DNA of 64,000 nt, from positions 1,984,001 to 2,048,000 of the forward strand of contig NZ_CP099391.1 of NCBI RefSeq assembly GCF_023913515.1, read 5' to 3'. A program made the translations under genes and the position numbers. Shown in pieces: positions 9,324 to 16,901 of the stretch. The DNA is from Natronococcus sp. CG52. GTDB taxonomy: Archaea > Halobacteriota > Halobacteria > Halobacteriales > Natrialbaceae. Each line of letters begins with the position of its first letter. The stretch's first letter is position 1. The notes below the pieces were generated by a model. The model did no database searches. It saw only the letters and a list, made by a program, of their open reading frames with translations, and was not told where the DNA came from.

Positions 9324-10411
9324 GTGCAGACAACGACCAGCAGGCGAAAGAACAGCTGCTCGATCTCGCAGCGCAGTTCTACGACCAGTTCGAACTGGGC
9401 GAGATTCCCCACATGTCCGTGCCGACGCGGACGAAGAACAACATCGAGTACGACGAGGAGATGGACGTCTGGGTGTACGGCGATCGGAAGTCGACCCGCT
9501 CGGCGAACTCCGTCCGCGGCGCCCGGAAGCTCCTGAAGGCCGTCTACACGATCGAGTTTCTGGCGAATCAGCTCGAGGAGGACCGCTCGTCGACGCTGCG
9601 TGAACTCTACTACCTCTCGGAGAGCTGGGACAACGAGGAGGCCCAGTTCAACGACCAGGACGAATCCAACGGCCTGATCGAGGACCTGGAGATCGTCTCC
9701 GAGGTCACCCGCGAGGACTTCCACATGCGCCCGGAGGAGTCGGGGGCGACGATCATGGGACCGCTCCGCCTCCGCGAACAGACCCGCCGCGGCGAGCGCG
9801 AGATCCACTGCCAGAAGGACGTCGGCGAGGGCGGCTACCAGATCCCGAACAACCCGGACACGATCGAGTTCCTCGACAACGACGCCGACTTTATCCTCGC
9901 CGTGGAGACCGGCGGTATGCGGGATCGCCTCGTCGAGAACGGCTTCGACGAGGAGTACAACGCCCTGATCGTCCACCTCAAGGGACAGCCCGCACGGGCG
10001 ACCCGGCGGATCACCAAGCGCCTCCACGACGAACTCGATCTTCCGGTCACGGTCTTCGCCGACGGTGACCCGTGGTCGTACCGCATCTACGGCTCGATCG
10101 CCTACGGCTCGATCAAGTCGGCTCACCTCTCGGAGTACCTCGCAACGCCCGAAGCGCAGTATATCGGCATCCAGCCCGCCGACATCGTCGAGTACGAACT
10201 GCCGACCGACCCGCTCTCGGATTCGGACATCAACGCCCTCGAGAGCGAACTCGAGGACCCGCGTTTCCAGACGGACTACTGGGAGGAACAGATCGAACTG
10301 CAACTCGAGATCGAAAAGAAATCCGAACAGCAGTCGCTGGCCGCCCGCGGGCTCGACTTCGTGACGGATACGTATCTTCCGGAGCGCCTGGACGAGATGG
10401 GTGTCCTGTAA
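9320..10411 (+). CDS. top6A: DNA topoisomerase VI subunit A (Spo11 homologue)
   Basis: The start at 9320 overlaps the top6B stop (ATGA), so the two subunits are translationally coupled; the longer open frame to 9188 lies inside top6B. The product has 363 residues. The WHD/CAP catalytic tyrosine lies in [11 protein letters not shown] (about residue 95). The Toprim acidic residues are in [14 protein letters not shown] (about 195) and [20 protein letters not shown] (about 250). It cleaves both DNA strands with a 5'-phosphotyrosyl link. Confidence 0.97.
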   Translation: MSADNDQQAKEQLLDLAAQFYDQFELGEIPHMSVPTRTKNNIEYDEEMDVWVYGDRKSTRSANSVRGARKLLKAVYTIEFLANQLEEDRSSTLRELYYLSESWDNEEAQFNDQDESNGLIEDLEIVSEVTREDFHMRPEESGATIMGPLRLREQTRRGEREIHCQKDVGEGGYQIPNNPDTIEFLDNDADFILAVETGGMRDRLVENGFDEEYNALIVHLKGQPARATRRITKRLHDELDLPVTVFADGDPWSYRIYGSIAYGSIKSAHLSEYLATPEAQYIGIQPADIVEYELPTDPLSDSDINALESELEDPRFQTDYWEEQIELQLEIEKKSEQQSLAARGLDFVTDTYLPERLDEMGVL

Positions 10412-10494
10412 AGCCGTTCCGAACCGAGGTTCTGGAAGCTGACGCCGGAGTACCCGAACGAGAAGGTCTCGTTTACGCACCTGTTCTTCCGCGA

Positions 10495-11418
10495 TTACTC
10501 GCGAGACCCTGACAACTGGTCGGGATCGACCGTACGCCCGACGAACGGGAGCCACGACTGCAGTCGTACGACGACCGGCCGATCGTTGAGCCGCTCCCCG
10601 GCAGCCGGTACCAGCACGACGAATCCCACGATCGCCGCGTAGCCGAGCACGTCGCCGATCCAGTGGACGTCCCAGCCCGCGGTCAGCACCCGGAGCGCCG
10701 CCAGCGCCGGCAGGCAGACCGCCCCGAGAACGAGCAGCGACGCCCCGCTGGGAGCCCACCGACGGCGACCGGCGTACTGCCAGGCGAGAGTCGCGCCGAT
10801 CGCGGCGCCGGTCGTCAGCGTCGTGTAGTGGGTCGACCCGAACGCGAAGGAGGCGATCGCGATCGCGCCGGCGAGGAGAAACAGGGGCCCGGGCTCGGGA
10901 TCGAGGTAATAGACGAGCACCACGATTCCGAGGCCGAGGGCGACGCCCGCGAGGACGTCGCCGAGAAAGTGCGCCCCGATGACGACTCGCGAGAGCGCGA
11001 CGAGCGCGATGATCGTCCCCGTGACGGCGTACCGGAAGCCTCGAGCGCCGATTCGTCCGTAGACCGCGACCGCGCCGTACACCGCCGCGGAACCGAGCGC
11101 GTGACCGCTCGGGAAACTGTAGGGACTGTACGCCGCGTGGGCGAACGAGACCTCGGGACGAGCGGCGTCGATGCTCCCCTTGAGTCCGGCCGAGACCGCC
11201 AGGGCGACGAGCGCGATCGCCAGGACGAGCCCGCGCGTTCGCTGTCTTCTCGGCGAGCCGAACCAGTACACGAGGGCGACGACGAGCAGTAGCGCTGCGC
11301 CGTCTCCGAGGTGCGTGACCAGTTCGAAGAACCGGATCGCAGGATCCGGAAGCGACGCCCGGACCGCCTCGTTCGTCGCCTCGTCGAAGAGGGCGTTCTC
11401 GAGGGTTCCGCTGCCCAT
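10495..11418 (-). CDS. PAP2-superfamily membrane phosphatase
   Basis: The 307-residue polytopic protein carries the three PAP2 motifs: KGSIDAARP (about residue 85), SFPSGHA (about 105) and SRVVIGAHFLGDV (about 145). About eight membrane segments surround them. Members dephosphorylate phosphatidate, isoprenoid diphosphates or related lipids. In Archaea, recycling of polyprenyl phosphate for glycosylation is a plausible role, but the substrate cannot be told. It is convergent with top6A, with 83 bases between. Confidence 0.88.
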   Translation of the reverse strand: MGSGTLENALFDEATNEAVRASLPDPAIRFFELVTHLGDGAALLLVVALVYWFGSPRRQRTRGLVLAIALVALAVSAGLKGSIDAARPEVSFAHAAYSPYSFPSGHALGSAAVYGAVAVYGRIGARGFRYAVTGTIIALVALSRVVIGAHFLGDVLAGVALGLGIVVLVYYLDPEPGPLFLLAGAIAIASFAFGSTHYTTLTTGAAIGATLAWQYAGRRRWAPSGASLLVLGAVCLPALAALRVLTAGWDVHWIGDVLGYAAIVGFVVLVPAAGERLNDRPVVVRLQSWLPFVGRTVDPDQLSGSRE

Positions 11419-11519
11419 ACCCGTCGGTTCGTCGTCGAGCGAGAAAGAAACCGTATTCGGGAAAAACGCACTGTCCTCGAACGGGAGACACTCGCGACCG
11501 ACGGAAGATAGCGAGATCG

Positions 11520-12449
11520 TTAGCGACCGGGTTCAGCTCCTCGCTCTATCGAAACCGGATCTTCGTCGACCGACTCCGATCTGTCGGTCGTCCGGTTCGT
11601 TGCCGTTGATCGCGTCGTCTCGGCGTTCGCACACCGCCGGCAGTAGTAGTTGCGTCCCTCAGAGATCGTCAGCGGAATCCCGAGGACGCAAAGCGCCTTC
11701 CGGTAGGTTCGTTCGAGGCCGCGACCGACGGGATCGGCGCAGGCCGCACACGGCCGGTCGTACGCGACGACCGAGCGCTCGTCGACCGAGCGCGTGTACC
11801 CGTTCGCCGTCACCGACCGGCGCGCACCGAGGCGTCGCCGAACCGACGGAAGCGCGCCGATTCCGACGGTGGCGAACCCGACTGCGAGTGCGACGAGAAC
11901 TGGTGCGACCGCGGCGGCCGAGTAGACGACCGCCAGCCCCGCGAGGGCGAGCGCCGTCGCCAGGCAGCCGACGGCACCGAGTCGGCTCACCGTATCCCAC
12001 CGCGACCTCGATGTCTTCGGTTCGTCGCTGACCCGGTCGCCCCGCAACACCAGGCGCTCGGCGTCGCCGACGTACCGGTAGAGGCCGTAGAACGCGTTGC
12101 CGAAGCCCATCGTCCACCAGATCGTCAGCGCCGCGACGACGAGGTGGTCGTTGACGCCGCCGACCGTCCGTCGAACCATGACCACGTGGTCGCCGAAGTC
12201 GTGCTCGAGTTCCCAGCCGTCTCCCATCGCGGTCGCGACGCGGCGCTCGAGTGCCGGTCGAGTCCCCGCCGTGCCGGCGCTCGGACCCGAGACCCCGATG
12301 CCGGTCGCTCTCGAATTCGATGACTCGCCACCGCTCGGACGACCGCACGACGGACAGTAGTTCATCGACGGCTCGAGCGACTCGCCGCAGTGCGAGCAGT
12401 ACAGGACCCCCTGACCGCGGTCGCGGCCCCCGCGACGATCACTGCGCAT
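11520..12449 (-). CDS. Zinc-ribbon membrane protein of unknown function
   Basis: The start is placed at the ATG at 12449 (309 residues), because a treble-clef zinc ribbon follows at once: LYCSHCGESLEPSMNYCPSCG. An acidic/Ser-rich linker follows, then a domain with MGDGWELEHDFGDHVVMVRR and a membrane helix (TIWWTMGFGNAFYGLYRY). Near residues 175-215 are two more helices. A second cysteine set (CAACADPVG, then YYCRRCA) lies near the C-terminus. It is conserved in style with haloarchaeal zinc-ribbon membrane proteins, but I cannot assign a function. Confidence 0.75.
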   Translation of the reverse strand: MRSDRRGGRDRGQGVLYCSHCGESLEPSMNYCPSCGRPSGGESSNSRATGIGVSGPSAGTAGTRPALERRVATAMGDGWELEHDFGDHVVMVRRTVGGVNDHLVVAALTIWWTMGFGNAFYGLYRYVGDAERLVLRGDRVSDEPKTSRSRWDTVSRLGAVGCLATALALAGLAVVYSAAAVAPVLVALAVGFATVGIGALPSVRRRLGARRSVTANGYTRSVDERSVVAYDRPCAACADPVGRGLERTYRKALCVLGIPLTISEGRNYYCRRCANAETTRSTATNRTTDRSESVDEDPVSIERGAEPGR

Positions 12450-12537
12450 ACTCGAGCCCAAGACGGCAGCGACAGTAACGCTTTGGAGCTGTCGGAACGC
12501 CAACTCGGTCGACGATTAGGTCCGAAAAACGGGCCGG

Positions 12538-13890
12538 TCAGATGAACCCGAGGCGGACCGCCGCTCCCATGACCCCGAAGATGGCCACGAAGACGAGACT
12601 GACCGCGTAGTAGGCGTGCCACCGCCGGGACGGCCGGAACGGTTCGGGGAGTTCGTTCTCGACGATGTACCAGTTGGCGGGATAGAAGAAAATCTCCGTC
12701 ACCGCGAGAATCGCGGCGACGAACAGCACGAGGGTCACCGGGACGTTCCCGAGCGAAAGGACCGTGACGCTGCTCACGAGGACGACCCCGACCACGACGG
12801 CCTTCCGGATCGGCTCGCCGTCCATCTCCTCGTTCTCGAGGGCCATCGGCAGGATGTCGGCAGTCGCTCGCGACGCGCCGTCGAGCAGCGTAATCACCGT
12901 CGAGTACAGCGCGGCGAAGCCGCCGATCAGCATCGCGTAGAAGGACCACTCGCCGAACGAGTCGCCCAGGATGTCACCGATCGCGAGCGCGAAGTTAGCG
13001 TCTTCCGGCGGGTTCGGGTAGAGCACGTTCGACGCGAGGACGACCATAGCGGCGATCAGCACGAAGCTGAACGCGTAGCCGATGTTGAAGTCCCGTCGCC
13101 CGGTCGCGATCCACGCCCGAATGTAGTCGTGGTAGGCTGGATCTCGCGGATCCAGCCCCTTCTCGCGGAGTTCGTTCGCCCCGTCACCCTTGGCCGTACT
13201 CCAACTCCCGACGAGAACCGTGGTGCTGAACCCGGACGGCGCGAAGCCGGCCGCCGCGGCGAACAGGCCGACGAACACCGGTCCCGTGAGATCCGGAACG
13301 GTAAACGCCATCGCGGTCGCCGTCCCCGGCTCCGGCGGGCCGACGACGACGCCGAGGAACAACAACACGCCGAGCACGACGGTGAAGCCGATCAGCACCT
13401 TCTCGAGCAGACTGTACTGGGAAAACATCACGAGAGCGCCGGCGAGTCCGATGAGCAGGACGAACGCGATCGGCGTCTCGAGACCGGTGAGTGCGGCGAC
13501 GAGCGCCGCCGTACTCATACCTGCGGCGGCCGTGATCGCGGTGTACATCACGGTAAAGACCAGTACCGACAGCCACAGCGCCCAGTTTTTCGGCCCTGGG
13601 AGATCGCGGTAGCCCTGAACCGGGTTCTTACCCGTCCCGTAGTTGTATCTGATTCCCAGCTCCCAGGCGCCGTACTTGGCGAGGTAGATCAACCCGAACA
13701 CCCAGATGGCGAACAGGCCGAACGTCGCGCCCAGCGTCGGAGCGAGCACGATGTGACTGACGCCGATGCCGATGAGCGCCCAGAGCATCGACGGCCCGAA
13801 GTGCTCTCGAAAGAAGCCGCGCCAGTCCGCGGCCGGATACGTGAGTTCTTCCGCGGCCGACTCCTCCTCGAGGGCGGTCTTTCCTGCCAT
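12538..13890 (-). CDS. Divergent Nramp-like transporter
   Basis: The ATG at 13890 gives 450 residues; an alternative start at 13920 would add ten. There are about eleven to twelve membrane helices in an LeuT-like layout, and the overall sequence resembles Nramp-family proteins. The metal-binding motifs of true Nramps are not present. The helix-1 DPGN is replaced by GIGVSHIVLAPTLGA, and the helix-6 MPH by GFAPSGFSTT. Mn/Fe transport therefore should not be assumed. It may carry another cation or solute. Confidence 0.7.
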   Translation of the reverse strand: MAGKTALEEESAAEELTYPAADWRGFFREHFGPSMLWALIGIGVSHIVLAPTLGATFGLFAIWVFGLIYLAKYGAWELGIRYNYGTGKNPVQGYRDLPGPKNWALWLSVLVFTVMYTAITAAAGMSTAALVAALTGLETPIAFVLLIGLAGALVMFSQYSLLEKVLIGFTVVLGVLLFLGVVVGPPEPGTATAMAFTVPDLTGPVFVGLFAAAAGFAPSGFSTTVLVGSWSTAKGDGANELREKGLDPRDPAYHDYIRAWIATGRRDFNIGYAFSFVLIAAMVVLASNVLYPNPPEDANFALAIGDILGDSFGEWSFYAMLIGGFAALYSTVITLLDGASRATADILPMALENEEMDGEPIRKAVVVGVVLVSSVTVLSLGNVPVTLVLFVAAILAVTEIFFYPANWYIVENELPEPFRPSRRWHAYYAVSLVFVAIFGVMGAAVRLGFI

Positions 13891-14075
13891 CTCACACACC
13901 TGCGAAGCGAGAGCCGTCACCGGTCGACGAGACGTCGGCCGGCGCTTCGATCCAGCCGACGCGTATATGATATCGAATGTGTACCACGGTCGTCGTCAGA
14001 AAATACGCGAGATGACGTATATACTCGTGGAAATCCTCGAACTCAGGTCAGTGAAAAAATGTATAGTGGGGGGAA

Positions 14076-14777
14076 TTAATTGTCGTCGAGGACGACCGGC
14101 ACGCCCCGCGTCGCGACGTCGACGACGAACGCCTCCGCGTCGGTCTCGAGCGCCTCGAACGTGTCGTAGTGGATCGGCAATACGAGCCCGGGATCCGTCG
14201 CCTCGGCGAGCGCCGCCGCGTCGCGGCGATCCATCGTGAACGCGCCGCCGATCGGCGGGAGGAAGACGTCGACTGCCAAGTCCTCGTGGAACGGGAAGGC
14301 GTCCGTGTCGCCGGGCCAGAACGCGGTGACGCCGTCGATAGTGACGCCGAACCCGCAGCCCTCGCCCTCGAGGTGGTAGGGCGTCCCGTCCTCGTCGGTG
14401 TACGGCCCGTCGGGTTCGTTGTACGCCGGCGTCGTGAACAGGTCGAGCGGTCCGAGGACGAACGACTCGTCCGCGCGGACGCGTTCGACCTCGTAGGGGA
14501 GGTCCTCGGGCTGTTCGTCGACCCGATCGATCTCGTCGGCGTCGATCGACTCGTGGACGACGACGATCGCGTCCTCGCCGGCGACCCGACGGATACCCTC
14601 CGGGTCGTAGTGGTCGTCGTGACTCACCAGGACCAGATCACCGTCGCGGGCGTCGTAGTCGTCGAGAACCCCGTACCGGCCGGGGTCCACATAAACGACC
14701 GCGCCCGTCTCGCCCTCGAGGCGGACGGTCGCGTAGCCGAGCCAGTCGACGCTTACGGCACCGTACTGAACGGTCAT
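14076..14777 (-). CDS. MBL-fold metallo-hydrolase (UlaG-like)
   Basis: The start at the ATG at 14777 (233 residues) is chosen because AAGGAG lies five bases upstream; a GTG at 14783 overlaps that site. The fold is recognisable from WLGYATVRLE, VYVDPGRY, LVLVSHDDHYDPEGI, a mid-chain GDTDAFPFHEDLAVDVFLPPIGG and the C-terminal LPIHYDTF. The HxHxDH metal motif reads SHDDHYDP, so one expected histidine is an aspartate (see findings). Cytoplasmic lactonase or nuclease-like activity is possible and the substrate is unknown. Confidence 0.85.
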   Translation of the reverse strand: MTVQYGAVSVDWLGYATVRLEGETGAVVYVDPGRYGVLDDYDARDGDLVLVSHDDHYDPEGIRRVAGEDAIVVVHESIDADEIDRVDEQPEDLPYEVERVRADESFVLGPLDLFTTPAYNEPDGPYTDEDGTPYHLEGEGCGFGVTIDGVTAFWPGDTDAFPFHEDLAVDVFLPPIGGAFTMDRRDAAALAEATDPGLVLPIHYDTFEALETDAEAFVVDVATRGVPVVLDDN

Positions 14778-14828
14778 AGACACTCCTTGGATGACGAGGT
14801 CGAAAAGCGTTGATATTGTTCGCGCCGG

Positions 14829-15566
14829 TCAGGGAAGTCTGATCGAGTGCTCGAGCGTGCCGACGCCCTCGACCTCGATCTCGACGGTGTCGTCGTCCTC
14901 GAGGGGACCCACGCCCTCCGGCGTCCCGGTCGCGATCACGTCGCCGGGCTCGAGGGTGAGGTAGGTCGTGATCTCGGCGATCAGTTCCGGGATCGAGAAG
15001 ATGAGCTGGTCGAGCGAGCCGTCCTGTTTCGTCTCGCCGTTGACGCGCGACTGGACGGCCGCGTCGTCCGGGACCTCGTCGGGCGTCGCGAGCACGGGAC
15101 CGATCGGCGCCGCACCGTCGAACGCCTTCCCGCGGATCCAGTTCTGCTCCTGACGCTGGTCGTCGCGGTTCGAAATGTCGTTGACGCACGTAAAGCCCTC
15201 CACGACGTCCATCGCGTCCGCCTCCGGAACGTGGCGGCACTGTTCGCCGACGACGACGCCGAGTTCGGCCTCGTAGTCGATGCGCTCCTTGCCGGCCGGG
15301 GCCGTGACGGTGTCGCCGTGGGCCGCGAGCGCGTTCGGCGGCTTCAGAAAGAGCAGCGGCCGGTCCGGAACGTCCGACCCCATCTCGTCGGCGTGGTCCG
15401 CGTAGTTGCGGCCGATACAGACGATCTTCGAGGGCTCGCAGGGCGGGAGAACGTCGATCTTCTCGTCCTCGAGCGCGTAACTCTCGTTCGCGAAGTGGAC
15501 GTGGCCGCTCTCGAACTCGCCGCGACGGACGGCACCCGCGGGGTCGCGGAACCTGACGGATTTCAT
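14829..15566 (-). CDS. Fumarylacetoacetate hydrolase family protein
   Basis: The start is set at the ATG at 15566, giving 245 residues with a family-typical N-terminus (MKSVRFRDPAG). Signatures include KIVCIGRNYADHADEMG, a substrate/metal segment PLLFLKPPNAL, the acidic metal ligands in IDYEAELGVVVG, and GFTCVNDISNRDDQ and GDVIATGTPEGVG near the C-terminus. Such enzymes act on 2-oxo acids such as acylpyruvates or 2-keto-3-deoxy sugar acids. The neighbouring decayed sugar-phosphate isomerase and alcohol dehydrogenase suggest an old sugar-acid catabolic island. Confidence 0.92.
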   Translation of the reverse strand: MKSVRFRDPAGAVRRGEFESGHVHFANESYALEDEKIDVLPPCEPSKIVCIGRNYADHADEMGSDVPDRPLLFLKPPNALAAHGDTVTAPAGKERIDYEAELGVVVGEQCRHVPEADAMDVVEGFTCVNDISNRDDQRQEQNWIRGKAFDGAAPIGPVLATPDEVPDDAAVQSRVNGETKQDGSLDQLIFSIPELIAEITTYLTLEPGDVIATGTPEGVGPLEDDDTVEIEVEGVGTLEHSIRLP

Positions 15567-15632
15567 AGCCGATGGCTCGCATTCCGGGGGCAAAAGGATT
15601 GAGGTGGCGGCGGGATTCACGTCCGACGACGA

Positions 15633-15935
15633 TCAGATGTAGGTCTCGAGTGCCTCGTCGGCCTTCCGAGCCGCGCGGTCGGGTTCGTCGGAGGCGTACA
15701 GTTCGAGCGCCGCGAAGCCGTCGTACCCGATCCCGTCGAGCGCGTCGAAGATCGTCCCGACGTCGAGGTCGCCCTCGCCCGGAATCCGATGGGAGTGCTT
15801 CCCGCCGACCGCCGACGGTGTCCTCCGGGTGGATCCCGGTGATCGAACCAGCGCTCCGACGGATGCTGTCGACGACGTCTTCGCCGTAGACCGCGGCGTG
15901 GCCGACGTCCAGACGACGAAAGCGGCGTCGACCTC
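15633..15935 (-). pseudogene. Remnant of a xylose-isomerase-like TIM-barrel sugar-phosphate isomerase/epimerase
   Basis: Two reading frames on this strand together give a family C-terminus. One reads LDVGHAAVYGEDVVDSIRR, then SAGSITGIHPEDTVGG. A shift near 15805 then leads to KHSHRIPGEGDLDVG, followed by IFDALDGIGYDGFAALELY to the stop at 15633. Upstream of about 15935 no further homologous frame stays open. The gene is frameshifted and truncated at its 5' end. A sequencing error could explain one shift, but not the missing N-terminal two thirds. Confidence 0.75.
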
Positions 15936-16024
15936 TCGCGGACGGCGACGTTCGCCACGGCCGACCACCAGATCGCGAACGTCTACGCCGACGAGGTGTT
16001 GACAGGCGTCGGCGACACTCTCAG

Positions 16025-16275
16025 TGCGGTCGGGGGGTCGACGCCGTGCTCGAGGAGTCCGGCGAGGCGGGCCGCGGAATCGATCTCGACGCGACGAAGG
16101 TCTGTGGCTCTCACGGGCGCGTCGACGGGTCGGCGTTCGGCTACTACGGCCTCGCGGTCCGGCCGCACCCGTCCTCGAGCGTTCGGATCCGATCGACGCG
16201 ACGGACGTCACTCCGGTGATTACGGACCCGTTCGGACTCGAGGACGGATTCTCGAGGCTCGAGAGCGACGAATAG
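16025..16275 (+). pseudogene. Remnant of a zinc-type alcohol dehydrogenase C-terminus
   Basis: One frame reads GVDAVLEESGEAGRGIDLDA from about 16040. A second frame then reads DPIDATDVTPVITDPFGLED, followed by GFSRLESDE, to the stop at 16273. Both halves resemble the cofactor-domain end of medium-chain dehydrogenases (VLEESG; DVTPVITDRFGLED). At least one frameshift, near 16150-16180, separates them and the catalytic domain is missing. It is convergent with the isomerase remnant. Confidence 0.55.
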
Positions 16276-16350
16276 CGGTGTAGATCGACTAGTATCGATC
16301 GTGACTGGTCAGTGCGTCAGAGCGTGTCACTACGGCCGTGGAACGGAACG

Positions 16351-16360
16351 TTTTTTACTA
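16351..16360 (+). promoter_or_regulatory. Putative TATA box of the tRNA-Glu gene
   Basis: TTTTTTACTA ends 27 bases before the mature tRNA 5' end, the expected place for an archaeal TATA element. Confidence 0.5.
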
Positions 16361-16387
16361 GGCCTCGGCAAGCAGAGAATGCGTTCC

Positions 16388-16462
16388 GCTCCGTTGGTGT
16401 AGTCCGGCCAATCATTTCGGCCTTTCGAGCCGATGACCTGGGTTCAAATCCCAGACGGAGCA
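16388..16462 (+). tRNA. tRNA-Glu (anticodon UUC)
   Basis: The 75-base cloverleaf has acceptor arms GCTCCGT (16388-16394) and ACGGAGC (16455-16461) with discriminator A. The anticodon loop CTTTCGA contains TTC. The T arm has GGTTCAAATC. No intron is seen and CCA is not encoded. A T-run (TTTT, 16463-16466) follows directly and may terminate transcription. Confidence 0.95.
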
Positions 16463-16705
16463 TTTTACTGCGAACGAGTTTTGCGAGTGAGCGAAGCGCG
16501 CACGGAAGGGATTTGAAGTAGAGAAGTCGCAGCCTGCGCAGCGAATGAAATGAGCGAGCAGGACCGTCTTCGCGTGGTTCAAATCCCAGACGGTGTATTT
16601 TACTGCGAACGAACGACTCGAGACAGCAATTGCGATCCTGGATTTGAAGGCGGTATCACAACCTGTGCAGTGGACATCGTGAGCGAGCAGGAACTGTGGA
16701 AGACG
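16441..16705 (+). repeat. Two tandem ~135-bp units starting with the tRNA-Glu 3' end
   Basis: The first 37 bases of each unit (16441-16477 and 16576-16612) differ at two positions only and include the T-arm/acceptor 3' half of the tRNA. The rest of the unit has diverged but stays alignable (GGATTTGAAG at 16509 and 16640; GAGCGAGCAGGA near 16552 and 16681). The remainder to 16901 shows nothing that I can recognise. The open minus-strand frame through both units is probably not a gene. Confidence 0.85.
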
Positions 16706-16901
16706 CTCCGAACCGTCCGTCGAAGTAAGGGTCCTCGAGACCGTTTGACTGGCGACCGATAGCCTCGACTGACGAGTGAGTACCGTAGAACTCGTCCAAT
16801 CGGGTTTCGATCGGCGATTCGCCGCTCGAGTCAGAATATTCTCCGCGGTTTGGCGGGTCCTGCGTCGGCGAACGCGCCGAAGCGGACGGCGGTATCGACC
16901 G

